From Roseovarius lutimaris (GTDB lineage: Bacteria; Pseudomonadota; Alphaproteobacteria; Rhodobacterales; Rhodobacteraceae), in contig NZ_FOVP01000009.1 in the NCBI RefSeq assembly GCF_900115165.1, positions 97,851-161,850 of the forward strand: a stretch of DNA of 64,000 nucleotides. Direction: 5' to 3'. A program made the position numbers and the translations under genes. Positions 16,820 to 27,205 of this stretch are shown here, piece by piece. Each line of letters opens with the position of its first letter. Position 1 is the first letter of the stretch. The notes below the pieces were generated by a model. It had not been told where the DNA came from and searched no databases. It saw only the letters and a list, made by a program, of their open reading frames with translations.

Positions 16820-17502
16820 GTCTGTGTTTCCAATCTATCCAAAAGGGCGCGGGCCGCCGTCTGTTCGGCGTGGCGTTTTGATCCGGCGGTTGCACGGGCG
16901 GTTTCGCCGCTTTTCAGCCTTGCCTCGATCGTGAATTGCGGGGCGTGATCGGGCCCCGAGCGATCCGCTTCAACATAATCGGGCGGCGGCAGGCCACGCG
17001 CCTGCGCCCATTCCTGAAGTGCCGTCTTGGCGTCGCGTGCATCATCCTTGACCGTGCCGACGCGCGCGCCCCAAAGCCGAAGCACCAGATCGCGCGCACC
17101 CTCGAACCCGCCGTCAAGGTAAACGGCGGCAATCACGGCCTCCATCGCGTCGCCCAGGAGCGCCTCTTTGCGCCGACCACCCGACATCATCTCGGAGCGG
17201 CCAAGCTTCAGGACCACCCCAAGATCGACCTCGCGGGCAACATCGGCGCAGGTTTCCTTGCGCACAAGCGCGTTGAAACGCGGTGCAAGCTGGCCCTCGG
17301 TGGCGCCCGGATCATGCGCCAGAAGTGCCTCGGCCATCACCAGGCCCAACACCCGGTCACCGAGAAATTCAAGCCGCTGATTATCATCGCGCGTCGGCGA
17401 GGACATCGAGGAATGTGTCAAGGCCCGCACCAGAAGCGCGGGCCTGGAAAACTGATAGCCCAACCGCGCCTCTAGCGCTTTCATGTCGCCGGAAAGCTTC
17501 AA
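16816..17502 (-). CDS. rnc: ribonuclease III
   Basis: A 228-residue RNase III. The catalytic signature [14 protein letters not shown] is near residue 40 and the second metal site [16 protein letters not shown] near 116. A C-terminal double-stranded RNA-binding domain follows ([31 protein letters not shown]). It processes rRNA precursors and structured RNAs. It overlaps lepB and era by four bases at either end. Confidence 0.97.
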   Translation of the reverse strand: MKLSGDMKALEARLGYQFSRPALLVRALTHSSMSSPTRDDNQRLEFLGDRVLGLVMAEALLAHDPGATEGQLAPRFNALVRKETCADVAREVDLGVVLKLGRSEMMSGGRRKEALLGDAMEAVIAAVYLDGGFEGARDLVLRLWGARVGTVKDDARDAKTALQEWAQARGLPPPDYVEADRSGPDHAPQFTIEARLKSGETARATAGSKRHAEQTAARALLDRLETQT

Positions 17503-18329
17503 TCGAGCCTCTTGAAAAAGCGGTCGCTGCGCCAGGTCCAGAACGCCAGCATCGAGCGGCCCGCCGAGGAAAAGATCACCCGGTTGGCGCGACCGATTAG
17601 GTTCTCAAAGGGCACAAAGCCAACTCCGCCCACCGCCGCCGGAAAGCGCGAGTCGGTCGAATTGTCACGATTGTCGCCCATGAAAAAGTAATGCCCTTCG
17701 GGCACGCTGAAGACGCCGGTGTGATCGGCGCGCTGATCGCCGATATTGATGATGCTATGCGAGCGCCCGTTCGGCAATGTCTCGATCTGGCGCGACTTGA
17801 TGCAAGTGCCGCCCTCCCCCACAACGCCGTTCTCACAGCGCGGGCGAATGCCCATCGGGCCCTGGCGGCTGAACTCTTCGACAAAATCGGGTGCAGGCTC
17901 AAGCTTGACGGCGACATCGTTGATATGAAGCACGCCATCCTTCATCTGAATGCGATCCCCGGGCAGGCCGATCACCCGCTTGATGAAATCGGTGCCATCG
18001 GTGGGTTGGCGGAACACGATGATATCGCCGCGCTCGGGCTCTGAGCCGAAAATGCGGGTGTTGTCACCATCCAGAAAACCGCAGATATCCTTTGCATCCA
18101 CATCAAGCCCGGCAAAGCGGATCGACGGGCAGGACGCATAGGAATAGCCGTAGGCCATCTTGTTCACGAACAGGAAATCCCCGATCAAAAGCGTGTCTTT
18201 CATCGACCCGGACGGAATCCAGAACGGCTGAAAGAACAGGGTGCGGAACAGGCCCGCTATTACAAGCGCCCAGAATATCGTCTTGATCGTTTCGACGATG
18301 GAATTTCCTTTTTTGGCGTCAGGTGCCAT
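17499..18329 (-). CDS. lepB: signal peptidase I
   Basis: A 276-residue type I signal peptidase. A membrane segment lies near residues 15-32, the catalytic serine is in [13 protein letters not shown], the general-base lysine in [11 protein letters not shown], and box E is [12 protein letters not shown]. It removes leader peptides on the periplasmic face. The start follows a GGAGAAACCCG site. It is first in the lepB-rnc-era unit, preceded by a TTGACA promoter. Confidence 0.96.
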   Translation of the reverse strand: MAPDAKKGNSIVETIKTIFWALVIAGLFRTLFFQPFWIPSGSMKDTLLIGDFLFVNKMAYGYSYASCPSIRFAGLDVDAKDICGFLDGDNTRIFGSEPERGDIIVFRQPTDGTDFIKRVIGLPGDRIQMKDGVLHINDVAVKLEPAPDFVEEFSRQGPMGIRPRCENGVVGEGGTCIKSRQIETLPNGRSHSIINIGDQRADHTGVFSVPEGHYFFMGDNRDNSTDSRFPAAVGGVGFVPFENLIGRANRVIFSSAGRSMLAFWTWRSDRFFKRLD

Positions 18330-18368
18330 CGGGTTTCTCCGAAATTAGCTGAATAAGCGGTCCCGCGC

Positions 18369-18397
18369 TACATGCGGTGCGCGCGGCGGGGTGTCAA
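18369..18397 (-). promoter_or_regulatory. probable promoter of the lepB-rnc-era unit
   Basis: On the minus strand a perfect TTGACA (18397-18392) overlaps the acpS stop codon. After 17-18 bases comes CATGTA or ATGTAG, a weak -10. It lies about 40 bases upstream of lepB. Confidence 0.4.
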
Positions 18398-18807
18398 GCC
18401 GGAGGGGCGGCAATCGGGTGGGCCTCGATCACCACAAAAGCCTGCGCCCAGGGGTGATCATCGGTCAGGGTCACATGGATGATCGCCGCGTGGCCGGGCG
18501 GTGTCATCTCGGCCAGACGCGCGGCGGCCCAGCCGGTGACCTGCATCACGGGCTGGCCGGTCTCAAGATTGCTGACGGCCATATCGCGCCAGGCGATGCC
18601 CATCCGCAGTCCGGTGCCAAGCGCCTTGGAACAGGCCTCTTTCGCGGCCCAGCGTTTGGCGTAGGTGCCCGCCACATCGGCGCGCCGTTCGGCCTTGGCC
18701 TGTTCGACAGGGGTAAAGACGCGATTGCGAAATCGGTCGCCAAAACGCTCAAGCGTGCGCGCGATCCGCTCGATATTGGCAAGATCGGTGCCGATGCCAA
18801 GGATCAT
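18394..18807 (-). CDS. acpS: holo-[acyl-carrier-protein] synthase
   Basis: A 137-residue phosphopantetheinyl transferase. [15 protein letters not shown] at the start and [15 protein letters not shown] near residue 53 are the conserved magnesium and CoA-binding motifs. It activates acyl carrier protein. It lies upstream of lepB in the usual order for this family. Length is typical. Confidence 0.96.
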   Translation of the reverse strand: MILGIGTDLANIERIARTLERFGDRFRNRVFTPVEQAKAERRADVAGTYAKRWAAKEACSKALGTGLRMGIAWRDMAVSNLETGQPVMQVTGWAAARLAEMTPPGHAAIIHVTLTDDHPWAQAFVVIEAHPIAAPPA

Positions 18808-18903
18808 TCGGCACCCACCGTTCGGATCAGCAGAAGATCATTGCCTGACATCACACACCCCTTTCACGCCGATCACGACATGGTCTTGCATCCAGCATAA
18901 AAA

Positions 18904-19656
18904 TCAGGCCTCGCGCGCCTCGTCCATCAAGCGGCGCATCTCGCCGATGGCCGGGCCGAGGCCGCGAAAGATCGCTTCGCCGATCATGAAATGCCCGATA
19001 TTGAGTTCGGCCACCTCGGGAAAACCCGCGACCGGCTTTACCGTGTCATAGGTAAGGCCGTGCCCGGCATGCACCTCAAGGCCAAGCGAATGGGCGTAGG
19101 CCGACATCTCGCGCAGCGCGGCAAGCTCGGCGTCGCGCGCATCAAACCGGCCCTCGGCATGGGCATCGCAATAGGCCCCGGTATGCAGCTCGATCACCTG
19201 CGCGCCGATCCGGTGCGCGGCCTCGATCTGGCGTTTGTCGGCGGCGATGAAAATCGACACCCGGCTTCCGGCCTCGCGCAGCGGCGCGATGAAATGCGCC
19301 AGCCGGTTTTCCTCGCGCGCGACCTCAAGCCCGCCCTCGGTGGTGCGTTCTTCGCGCTTTTCGGGCACGATGCAGACCGCGTGCGGTTTGTGACGCAGGG
19401 CAATCGTCTGCATCTCGGGGGTCGCGGCCATCTCAAAGTTGAGCGGCACGCTCAGTCCCGCCATCAACCCGTCGATATCGGCGTCGGAAATATGGCGACG
19501 ATCCTCGCGCAGATGCGCGGTTATGCCATCGGCGCCCGCCTCCTGGGCCAGCTTCGCGGCGCGCAGCGGGTCAGGATAGGCGCCGCCACGGGCATTGCGC
19601 ACCGTCGCCACATGATCAATATTCACGCCAAGGCGCAGTTTCCCATCACACGGCAT
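18904..19656 (-). CDS. pdxJ: pyridoxine 5'-phosphate synthase
   Basis: A 250-residue TIM barrel that condenses 1-deoxy-xylulose 5-phosphate with 3-amino-2-oxopropyl phosphate, the last ring-forming step of the DXP-dependent vitamin B6 route. Signatures [30 protein letters not shown] and [12 protein letters not shown] are intact. It starts 38 bases after the DUF2062 stop, followed by about 95 bases of plain spacer before acpS. Confidence 0.97.
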   Translation of the reverse strand: MPCDGKLRLGVNIDHVATVRNARGGAYPDPLRAAKLAQEAGADGITAHLREDRRHISDADIDGLMAGLSVPLNFEMAATPEMQTIALRHKPHAVCIVPEKREERTTEGGLEVAREENRLAHFIAPLREAGSRVSIFIAADKRQIEAAHRIGAQVIELHTGAYCDAHAEGRFDARDAELAALREMSAYAHSLGLEVHAGHGLTYDTVKPVAGFPEVAELNIGHFMIGEAIFRGLGPAIGEMRRLMDEAREA

Positions 19657-19694
19657 CGACTTTTCCTTTGTTGCAAACCGACTCGGGGTTGAAC

Positions 19695-20357
19695 CTAGTC
19701 CTGTTTTGGCTTGGCGTCAGCCTTGAGCGCCTTTTTTTCCTTCAGCGCCTCCCATTTCGCCTTGAGCGCCCCCTTGCGGCGGTTCTGATAGGCCTGAATC
19801 ACCGGCAGGCAGAGGTAATAACAGACCAGCGCGGTGATGATGCCGGGAACGATCCCGCCGATCATGTAGGGAAAAAAGACCTCGTCATAAAACACATGCA
19901 GGCTGTGCCAATCGGCCGCGCGGTCGGAAAACATCGCGACGAAATTGTTGCGCAGGTCATCGCCGGCATCCAGAAACTTGCCGCCCAGAGAGCGGCGCAC
20001 TTCGTCCTCGCCGGGGCCGGTGCGCCCGAGAATGAAATGCCCGGTCTGCAAGGAGGCCACGCCAATCGGCACATAGGTCAACGGATTGCCAAAGAATGTC
20101 CCCAGAAGGGCCGCCGGGATACTGCCGCGCAGCACCCAGGCCAGAACCGCAGCGACCAGGAAATGCAGGCCATAAAACGGGGTGAACGTCGTGAAAACGC
20201 CGGCAAAAATCCCCCGCGCGATCCGGTGCGGCGGATCCGGAAGACGGTGCAGGCGGTGCTTGACATAGGTAAATGCCCGCGCCCAGCCCCCACGGGGCCA
20301 CAGGAAGTCGGAAATGACCTTCCAGAATGGGCGTTTGTCACGGCGTTTGAAAACCAA
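19695..20357 (-). CDS. DUF2062 membrane protein
   Basis: A 220-residue membrane protein. DUF2062 features are visible ([23 protein letters not shown] near residue 62, then [11 protein letters not shown] near 108). Hydrophobic segments lie near 70-100 and 165-190, with a lysine-rich tail. Function unknown. It lies 11 bases downstream of rsh and before pdxJ. Confidence 0.87.
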   Translation of the reverse strand: MVFKRRDKRPFWKVISDFLWPRGGWARAFTYVKHRLHRLPDPPHRIARGIFAGVFTTFTPFYGLHFLVAAVLAWVLRGSIPAALLGTFFGNPLTYVPIGVASLQTGHFILGRTGPGEDEVRRSLGGKFLDAGDDLRNNFVAMFSDRAADWHSLHVFYDEVFFPYMIGGIVPGIITALVCYYLCLPVIQAYQNRRKGALKAKWEALKEKKALKADAKPKQD

Positions 20358-20368
20358 CAGTCGGGCTC

Positions 20369-22510
20369 CTAGGGTTCATGGCTTTGCATAGCCCCGGACC
20401 GGGACGGATCACGATAGCGTTCAACAGCGGCAACGTCGGTTTCAGCATCGAGCGCGGACAGCACACCATGCAGATGTTCAGCGTCGCGCAATTCCACATC
20501 TATAAGCAATCGGTAAAAATCTGGTTTCCGGTCAACAAAGATCAAGTCCGAGATATTGGCCTTCTGCTCTCCGATCAAGGTGCAAATCCGCCCCATCACG
20601 CCCGCATCGTTGCCAATCGTGACATCAAGCGTCACCGCATAAACCGCAGGGTGAGTTCCGTTGTGCCAATGCAAGTCTAACCAGCGCTGCGGTTGATCGT
20701 CATAGGCGGTCAGGGTTTCGCAATCGATCGCGTGAATGACCACGCCGCGCCCGCGATAGGTGATACCGACGATGCGCTCGCCCGGCAGCGGCTGGCAACA
20801 GCGCGCACGCTCAAAACTCTGATCCGCCTCAAGGCCGATCACCGCAAGATCGCGCGTCACCTCGTTGCCCGCATCGGGCACCAGATCGGGGTAGACCGCG
20901 TTCAGCACCTGATGCGCGGTCAACTCGGCACTGCCAAGGCGGGCGCGCACCTCTTCGGCGTCTCGCAGGCGCAGCGTGCGCGCCGCCGCCTCAAGCGCCT
21001 TGTCGGTGGCCTTTTTGCCGACATGCTCGAAGGCCGAGCGCGCCAGTTCGCGGCCCAGCTTGATATAGCGGTCACGATCCAGCTCGCGCAGGGCGCGGCG
21101 AATGGCGGCGCGGGCCTTGCCGGTGGTGGCGATATCAAGCCATGTCGCCTGCGGTGTCTGGCCCTCGGCGGTGATCACCTCGACCGATTGGCCGTTCTTG
21201 ATCCGGGTCCAGAGCGGCACCCGCATGCCGTCGATCTTGGCGCCAACGCAAACATGCCCGATCCGGGTGTGAATGGCATAGGCGAAATCAATCGGCGTCG
21301 CGCCGCGCGGCAGCTTGATCACATCGCCCTTGGGCGTGAAACAGAACACCTGATCGGCGTACATCTCAAGCTTGACCGCCTCCATGAATTCGGTGTGGTC
21401 TTCTTCGGCGTCAAACTGTTCGGTGACGGATGAAATCCAGCGCGCGGGATCGACCGCAAAGGGGTTTTCGCTGCGCACCCCGTCGCGATAGGACCAATGC
21501 GCCGCGACCCCGGTTTCGGCCACGTCATGCATCTGGCGGGTTCTGATCTGAACCTCGACGCGCTTGCCATCGCGGCCCGAAACGGTGGTATGGATCGAAC
21601 GATAGCCGTTCGATTTCGGCTGGCTGATGTAATCCTTGAAGCGCCCCGGCACCGCGCGCCAGCGTTGGTGGATCGCCCCCAGAACCGCGTAACAGTCGTT
21701 TTCGCTCTGGGTCACGACGCGAAACCCGTAAATGTCAGAGAGCCGCGAAAAGCCCATTTCCTTTTCCTGCATCTTGCGCCAGATCGAATGGGGTTTCTTC
21801 GCGCGGCCAAACACATCGGCGGTGATCCCGGCCTTGTCCAGCTCGTGACACATGTCGTTGGTGATCCGCTCGATCACATCGCCGGATTCCTTTTGCAGGG
21901 TGATAAAGCGGCGGATGATGCTTGCGCGGGCCTCCGGGTTGAGAACGCGAAACGCCAGATCCTCAAGTTCTTCGCGCATCCACTGCATGCCCATGCGACC
22001 GGCCAGCGGCGCAAAGATATCCATGGTTTCGCGGGCCTTCTGGGCCTGCTTGTCAGGGCGCATCGCCTTGATCGTGCGCATGTTGTGAAGCCGGTCCGCC
22101 AGCTTGACCAGAATGACCCGCAGGTCCTTGGACATCGCCATAAACAGCTTGCGAAAATTTTCGGCCTGTTTGGTCTCGGAGCTGCTGAGTTGCAGATTGG
22201 TCAGCTTGGTGACCCCATCGACAAGATCGGCCACCTCGCGCCCGAACTTTTGCTCGACGGTCTGATAGGAGGCCTTGGTATCCTCGATCGTGTCATGCAA
22301 CAGCGCGGTGATGATGGTGGCATCATCCAGCCGTTGTTCGGTCAGGATGGCGGCGACGGCAACGGGATGGGTGAAATACGGCTCACCCGAGTGGCGAAAC
22401 TGCCCCTCATGCATCGCGCGGCCATAATCATAGGCCGCGCGAATCAGCGCCTCGTTGGTCTTTGGGTTATAATGCCGAACAAGCGTGATCAGGTCGTCAA
22501 CGGCGATCAT
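20369..22510 (-). CDS. rsh: bifunctional (p)ppGpp synthetase/hydrolase (RelA/SpoT homologue)
   Basis: A 713-residue stringent-response enzyme. In order: an HD hydrolase domain (HPVAVAAIL and ALLHDTIEDT near residue 70), a synthetase domain (NGYRSIHTTVSG near 304), a TGS domain (CFTPKGDVIKLPRGATPIDFAYAIHTRIGH near 393), a helical/zinc-finger-like region with CCQPLPGE near 582, and a C-terminal ACT domain. With an intact HD motif it should both make and degrade the alarmone, and alphaproteobacteria usually have this single copy. It lies 30 bases downstream of rpoZ. Confidence 0.96.
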   Translation of the reverse strand: MIAVDDLITLVRHYNPKTNEALIRAAYDYGRAMHEGQFRHSGEPYFTHPVAVAAILTEQRLDDATIITALLHDTIEDTKASYQTVEQKFGREVADLVDGVTKLTNLQLSSSETKQAENFRKLFMAMSKDLRVILVKLADRLHNMRTIKAMRPDKQAQKARETMDIFAPLAGRMGMQWMREELEDLAFRVLNPEARASIIRRFITLQKESGDVIERITNDMCHELDKAGITADVFGRAKKPHSIWRKMQEKEMGFSRLSDIYGFRVVTQSENDCYAVLGAIHQRWRAVPGRFKDYISQPKSNGYRSIHTTVSGRDGKRVEVQIRTRQMHDVAETGVAAHWSYRDGVRSENPFAVDPARWISSVTEQFDAEEDHTEFMEAVKLEMYADQVFCFTPKGDVIKLPRGATPIDFAYAIHTRIGHVCVGAKIDGMRVPLWTRIKNGQSVEVITAEGQTPQATWLDIATTGKARAAIRRALRELDRDRYIKLGRELARSAFEHVGKKATDKALEAAARTLRLRDAEEVRARLGSAELTAHQVLNAVYPDLVPDAGNEVTRDLAVIGLEADQSFERARCCQPLPGERIVGITYRGRGVVIHAIDCETLTAYDDQPQRWLDLHWHNGTHPAVYAVTLDVTIGNDAGVMGRICTLIGEQKANISDLIFVDRKPDFYRLLIDVELRDAEHLHGVLSALDAETDVAAVERYRDPSRSGAMQSHEP

Positions 22511-22540
22511 CTGATCTGCGCCTCTGGGTGGGGGTAAGGC

Positions 22541-22894
22541 TTAGCCTTGACCCTGTGCTTCCATCAGTGCCCGCAGAAGTTTTTCTTCGGACATGTCATC
22601 GGTCTCGGGCTTGTCGGCCTCGCCCCCCATCAACAGAGCCATCGAATCATCTTCGGGCTCGTCAACTTCGATCTGGCTCTGGTTCGATTCGATGAGACGC
22701 TCGCGCAGATCATCCGCAGACTGGGTTTCTTCGGCGATCTCGCGCAGGGCCACAACCGGGTTCTTGTCGTTGTCACGATCCACGGTCAGCGACGCGCCGG
22801 ATGCAATTTCACGCGCGCGGTGTGCGGCAAGCATCACCAGATCAAACCGGTTTGGAACCTTATCAACGCAATCTTCTGTGGTAACGCGGGCCAT
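22541..22894 (-). CDS. rpoZ: RNA polymerase omega subunit
   Basis: A 117-residue omega subunit. [30 protein letters not shown] at the N-terminus and [12 protein letters not shown] near residue 45 are the family signatures; an acidic tail follows. It promotes beta-prime assembly and couples RNA polymerase to ppGpp in proteobacteria. The rpoZ-rsh order is widely conserved. Confidence 0.97.
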   Translation of the reverse strand: MARVTTEDCVDKVPNRFDLVMLAAHRAREIASGASLTVDRDNDKNPVVALREIAEETQSADDLRERLIESNQSQIEVDEPEDDSMALLMGGEADKPETDDMSEEKLLRALMEAQGQG

Positions 22895-22972
22895 TTGACC
22901 TCCGAGAAATAGGGGCAGGTTTGCAAGAAGCCCTGTATTTAGGCTGTCAATACAGGATTTACAAGCAGAGAA

Positions 22973-23545
22973 TCAGAGCAATACAACCGCATCTTTCTCT
23001 GCTTGCGGCAGCGCATCCACCATCTCCTGCACCGATTTGCCCAGGACCGGATGCACCCAGCCCGGCGCCACCTCTGCCAGGGGCACCAGCACAAAGGCGC
23101 GGTCCTGCACCCTGGGATGGGGCAGGAGAAGCTGATCGGGCGCGCGGCTGGTCTGCACATCCGGGGCCAGATTGCGCCAGGCGTTGAAGGTCGCGGCATC
23201 CGGCACCACCGTGTTACCGACCGCGATCAGGTCAAGATCAAGCGTGCGCTGCCCCCAGCGCCGCAGCCTCTCTCGCCCGAAGGCCGCCTCGACACGGTGC
23301 AAAAGTGCCAGAAGTTCCTGCGCAGTTCCGCCGAACCCAAGCACAGCCGCGCCATTCACATAGTCCGGCCCTGCCCCGGCGGGAAAACACGGCGTGCGGT
23401 AGAACCCGCTTGACGCCACGACATCTGCGCCCTCATGTCGCAGCATCTCAAGGGCCGCAGAGAGCGTTTTTGCAGGCCCACCCAAGGCAGATGGCATATT
23501 TCCACCTATTGCAATCAAGCATTGTTGATTGAATGTCATCGACAT
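22973..23545 (-). CDS. folK: hydroxymethyldihydropterin pyrophosphokinase
   Basis: A 190-residue HPPK of folate synthesis, transferring pyrophosphate from ATP to 6-hydroxymethyl-7,8-dihydropterin. IAIGGNMPSALG at the start, RTPCFPAGAGPDYVNGA near residue 50, the catalytic RWGQRTLDLDLI near 95 and LPHPRVQDRAFVLVPL near 140 are conserved. Either Met1 or Met3 could be the start; both have AGGAT-like sites. It is divergent from the NYN gene across a 135-bp spacer. Confidence 0.94.
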   Translation of the reverse strand: MSMTFNQQCLIAIGGNMPSALGGPAKTLSAALEMLRHEGADVVASSGFYRTPCFPAGAGPDYVNGAAVLGFGGTAQELLALLHRVEAAFGRERLRRWGQRTLDLDLIAVGNTVVPDAATFNAWRNLAPDVQTSRAPDQLLLPHPRVQDRAFVLVPLAEVAPGWVHPVLGKSVQEMVDALPQAEKDAVVLL

Positions 23546-23680
23546 CCTATCCTTTCGATATGGTTCACGCTCTTGCGTGTCGTGTTTATGATCCCTAATT
23601 GATTTCTCTGCGTCTGTCTTGCCTCACCACTCACACACCATATCCCAGGCGGGACAGTTTACTTCGGAAGGACATTTGAA

Positions 23681-24253
23681 ATGTTTTATAAGGATGAACG
23701 ACTGGCTTTGTTCATCGATGGCTCGAACCTTTATGCTGCCGGCAAGGCGCTTGGGTTTGATATCGACTACAAGCTGTTGCGTACCGAGTTCATGCGTCGC
23801 GGTAAATTGCTGCGCGCATTTTATTATACCGCTTTGCTCGAGAACGACGAGTATTCGCCGATCCGCCCTCTGGTGGACTGGCTGCATTACAACGGGTTTT
23901 CCATGGTCACCAAACCGGCCAAGGAATACACCGACAGCCAGGGCCGCCGTAAGGTCAAGGGCAACATGGATATCGAGCTGACGGTGGATGCAATGGAACT
24001 TGCACCCTATGTCGATCATATCGTGCTGTTCTCGGGCGACGGCGATTTCCGGCCTCTGGTGGAAAGCCTGCAACGGCGGGGCGTGCGTGTTTCGGTGGTG
24101 TCGACCATCCGAAGCCAGCCGCCGATGATCTCTGATGAATTGCGCCGTCAGGCCGACAATTTCATCGAGTTGCAGGATCTCAAGGATGTCATCGGTCGCC
24201 CGCCGCGGGATGTCAGCCACGAACGCGAGCCGGTCTACGAAAATCAAGATTGA
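23681..24253 (+). CDS. NYN-domain (LabA/DUF88-type) protein
   Basis: A 190-residue PIN-like NYN-domain protein, probably a nuclease acting on RNA. The acidic active-site set is visible: LFIDGSNLYAA near residue 9, KGNMDIELTVDAM near 93 and LFSGDGDFRPLVESL near 113. The fold is compact with no extra C-terminal domain. It stands alone after folK, transcribed rightward. Substrate unknown. Confidence 0.88.
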   Translation: MFYKDERLALFIDGSNLYAAGKALGFDIDYKLLRTEFMRRGKLLRAFYYTALLENDEYSPIRPLVDWLHYNGFSMVTKPAKEYTDSQGRRKVKGNMDIELTVDAMELAPYVDHIVLFSGDGDFRPLVESLQRRGVRVSVVSTIRSQPPMISDELRRQADNFIELQDLKDVIGRPPRDVSHEREPVYENQD

Positions 24254-24298
24254 ACCAATCCTGAGCCGCACCAAAGATGACGCCGAGGGCCGCCGCCG

Positions 24299-24751
24299 AT
24301 GATGGGGGCGGACTTGGGCGTTTTCGCGCAACTGGGCGGGTTGTTTCTGGCGGCCTTAGGGGCCGCCACAGTTTTTCCGTTTCAATCCGAATTCGTCTTT
24401 GTCGGCCTGCAACTCGGCGGCACGGCGCCGCTTATGTGGCTGATCATCGTGGCCAGCATTGGCAACACGCTTGGGGCGGTGGTCAATTACGTGCTCGGGA
24501 TCTGGATCGAGACGTTTCGCAACCGACGCTGGTTCCCGGTAAGCACCGGCCAAATGGCCCGCGCCGAGGGTTGGTATGCCCGGTGGGGCGTCTGGACGCT
24601 GTTGCTGAGCTGGGCCCCGTTTGGCGATGCCTTCACGGTGATCGCGGGGGTGATGCGCGCACCGCCCTGGCTTTTCCTGGTTCTGGTCACCGTCGCCAAG
24701 ACCGGGCGCTATATCGTGCTGGCGTGGCTGACGGCCCAAGCGGCGGCCTGA
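24299..24751 (+). CDS. YqaA-family membrane protein
   Basis: A 150-residue inner-membrane protein with about four hydrophobic segments. It shows the short YqaA/DedA-like pattern: FPFQSEFVFVGLQLGG near residue 28, ASIGNTLGAVVNYVLG near 53 and LLLSWAPFGDAFTVIAG near 102. It is a distant relative of DedA proteins and has no defined role. Either of two adjacent ATG codons could start it. The ispH gene follows 66 bases later. Confidence 0.85.
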   Translation: MMGADLGVFAQLGGLFLAALGAATVFPFQSEFVFVGLQLGGTAPLMWLIIVASIGNTLGAVVNYVLGIWIETFRNRRWFPVSTGQMARAEGWYARWGVWTLLLSWAPFGDAFTVIAGVMRAPPWLFLVLVTVAKTGRYIVLAWLTAQAAA

Positions 24752-24817
24752 TTGCGCCCATCACCACTGGACGTCGCGCACCACAAGCCTTACCTCTGGC
24801 CGCGACAGGAGGTGTGC

Positions 24818-25768
24818 ATGACAAAACCAGCCCTTACCCTTTATCTCGCCGCCCCGCGCGGATTTTGCGCCGGTGTGGATCGCGCCATCAAGATCGTCGA
24901 AATGGCGCTTGGGAAATGGGGCGCGCCGGTCTATGTGCGCCATGAGATCGTGCACAACAAATACGTGGTCGACGATCTGCGCGCCAAGGGCGCGGTGTTT
25001 GTCGAAGAACTTGACGATTGCCCCGATGACCGCCCGGTGATCTTTTCCGCCCATGGCGTGCCAAAATCCGTGCCTGCCGAAGCCGGCGCACGCCAGATGC
25101 TTTTCGTCGATGCCACCTGTCCGCTGGTCAGCAAGGTCCATGTCGAGGCCGAACGCCACGCCGAGGCCGGGTTGCAGATCATCATGATCGGCCACGCGGG
25201 CCACCCCGAAACCGTCGGCACCATGGGCCAGTTGCCCGATGGTGAGGTCCTGCTTGTCGAAACCCCCGCCGATGTGCCCGGCCTTGCGGTGCGCGATCCA
25301 CAAAAGCTTGCCTTTGTGACCCAGACCACCCTGTCGGTGGATGACACCGCCGATATCGTCGCCGCCCTTCAGGCGCAGTTCCCCGCCATCAGGGGACCGC
25401 ACAAGGAAGACATCTGTTACGCCACCACCAACCGCCAGGAGGCGGTCAAGGCGATGGCGAAACAGGCCGAGGCGATGCTTGTCGTCGGCGCGCCGAACTC
25501 GTCGAACTCGCGCCGTCTTGTCGAGGTCGGGGCGCGGGCGGGCTGTGGCTATGCCCAGCTCGTGCAGCGCGCAACCGATATCGACTGGCGCGCGATTGAG
25601 GGCATCAAGAGCATCGGCATCACCGCCGGGGCCTCGGCCCCCGAGGTGCTCGTGAACGAGGTGATCGCGGCGCTTCAGGACCGCTATGACGTGACCATCA
25701 AAGAGGTTGAAACCGCCACCGAAAACGTCGAATTCAAGGTCCCCCGCGTGCTGCGCACCCCGGCCTGA
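24818..25768 (+). CDS. ispH: 4-hydroxy-3-methylbut-2-enyl diphosphate reductase IspH
   Basis: A 316-residue Fe-S enzyme giving IPP and DMAPP at the end of the non-mevalonate isoprenoid route. The three cluster cysteines are visible in [23 protein letters not shown] and [10 protein letters not shown], and the substrate-site HGVP and [10 protein letters not shown] are intact. The ATG at 24818 follows an AGGAGGTG site; codons further upstream are not conserved. Length is normal. Confidence 0.97.
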   Translation: MTKPALTLYLAAPRGFCAGVDRAIKIVEMALGKWGAPVYVRHEIVHNKYVVDDLRAKGAVFVEELDDCPDDRPVIFSAHGVPKSVPAEAGARQMLFVDATCPLVSKVHVEAERHAEAGLQIIMIGHAGHPETVGTMGQLPDGEVLLVETPADVPGLAVRDPQKLAFVTQTTLSVDDTADIVAALQAQFPAIRGPHKEDICYATTNRQEAVKAMAKQAEAMLVVGAPNSSNSRRLVEVGARAGCGYAQLVQRATDIDWRAIEGIKSIGITAGASAPEVLVNEVIAALQDRYDVTIKEVETATENVEFKVPRVLRTPA

Positions 25769-26125
25769 GGCGGCGCAACAGCCCCTGCGCCAAGGTTGCC
25801 TACCCCAGACGTTGCGGACACGTGCGAAGCCGCGCGGGGGTGTCGAATGCGTTTCAAACCAGACCTGCTCTGCGGCATGCCCAAAGGTCGGTGGCGCGGG
25901 ACTTTCCGGCCTTTTGCTTGAGCAGCTCTTGCTGACGCAGCATCCCTTCGCGGGCGCAGCACGCTCTCCGCCGCCTAGCAGCCAAGATTGTTAGAGCGGC
26001 CATTCAACGCGGCTTGATGACATCAAATCCAAACATCATTTTCGCTGCACAGTGTAAGAACTATCGAGACACGGACAGCGCGCCATTTCGCTGCGACGGC
26101 GCCAATTGCTGCTTGGGGTCAACGA
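25769..26125. other. gene-free spacer after ispH
   Basis: About 357 bases with no convincing reading frame, RNA or terminator. It lies immediately beside the truncated NTF2-like gene and the decayed transposase, so it is probably scrambled or degraded DNA. Confidence 0.5.
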
Positions 26126-26419
26126 TTAGAACATCCCGTTATCGTTCGCGCTTTGATCCGGTAGGACTTGCAGCACATCCCAGTGTTCAACGACTTTACC
26201 TGCGTCATCCAGGCGGAAAATATCAATCCCGGCGTATTCAAGACCGTCAGGCCATATCTGATGGCAATGCAGGACAACGAACTTTCCTTCCGCGATTGCG
26301 CGCTTAACTTCAACGCGTTTGCCGGGATACTCTTCGGCCATCTTCTCAAAGTACGCGACGAACGCCGCCTTACCGTCACCCACATGCGGGTTGTGCTGGA
26401 TGTATACCTGAGACGGACT
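26126..26419 (-). pseudogene. 5'-truncated SnoaL/NTF2-like protein gene
   Basis: About 97 codons that include the family motif [19 protein letters not shown] and the barrel end [34 protein letters not shown]. The normal N-terminal helix, about 30-40 residues, is missing. The frame is preceded directly by the TGA that ends a transposase remnant. A GTG or ATG within the motif could still start an 85-residue product, but it would lack part of the cone fold. The intact parent would be a small ligand-binding or isomerase-like protein. Confidence 0.75.
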
Positions 26420-26726
26420 TCAGGCGGTGCGTTCGAAATGCGGGCGGCCAAGTCCGGTCATCCGGTTCAGAACTCGGACGCCAATCTTGGCTTCTGTTTT
26501 CTGATTTTCGATGGTGTACGCCTTTAGCTTGGGTCCAATGACGGCTTTCCAGCGGCCCATGAGGGTTTCGCCCCGGCTGCGTTGGTTGTAACCAGTGGCT
26601 TTCGATCTCGGCGATATGGCAGTCTCGTGAGGTCGGATTCTGGGTCGCATTCACGCCGCATGACTTGTTAGAAAGCACCTGCTTGATGAACTCCCACTCC
26701 AAATCGCGCAGATCCGACCGCGCCAT
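26420..26726 (-). pseudogene. decayed IS5-family transposase
   Basis: The frame from 26726 starts like IS5-family transposases (MARSDLRDLEWEFIKQVL). After about 26 codons it jumps to a C-terminal piece (SRDCHIAEIES). The remaining end (KATGYNQRSRGETLMGRWKAVIG, KTEAKIGVRVLNRMTGLGR) is in a different frame, stopping at 26420. Most of the middle, including the catalytic core, is deleted. The element is immobile and marks an old insertion that removed the 5' end of the neighbouring NTF2-like gene. Confidence 0.75.
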
Positions 26727-26818
26727 GTTTCTGCTCCCCCATGTTGTTTTGGAAGAAATGAATCGCAAACCTATGCGAAAGAACAGAAATTAATGGGTGT
26801 GCTGCCTAGTCATGGCGG

Positions 26819-27205
26819 TCATTCCAGCCCTCTTCGCGTAACGATTACCACGCGAGAGGCCCCTAGAGTGCGGAAGTCCCGTGCCAGATTTACCAAAGTG
26901 ATCGCGGATAGCGCCTCATCCGGTACGATCCGAACCACTTCGCGTTCATCTTCCGGGCGCGCGGCATAGAACGCCTGCGGAGAGGCGATGGCCTTGCCCC
27001 GGTATGTCAGCCTTCCGTCTGGATGCACGACAATGGTATCGGGCGGCGCGCGGCCTTCAAGATCAGAGGTGCGAACAAGTCTGAGATCCTTATCCAGCGG
27101 TTGTGAAAGGGTGCCCGCGACCATGAAGAAGACAAGCATCAGAAAAACAACATTGATCAATGCAATTGTGGGCTCGATCCGCGACCTATGTATTCGTGTC
27201 CGCAT
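26819..27205 (-). CDS. ExbD/TolR-family protein 2, channel Asp replaced by Asn
   Basis: A 128-residue inner-membrane protein with one TM segment (IALINVVFLMLVFFMVAG, about residues 14-31) and a periplasmic domain. In ExbD/TolR the TM helix has LIDVVF, and its Asp carries the proton path; here the position reads LINVVF. The partner immediately upstream keeps the Asp, so this copy may be a structural or regulatory subunit. It overlaps that partner by one base. It is the last gene of the TonB operon. Confidence 0.88.
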   Translation of the reverse strand: MRTRIHRSRIEPTIALINVVFLMLVFFMVAGTLSQPLDKDLRLVRTSDLEGRAPPDTIVVHPDGRLTYRGKAIASPQAFYAARPEDEREVVRIVPDEALSAITLVNLARDFRTLGASRVVIVTRRGLE

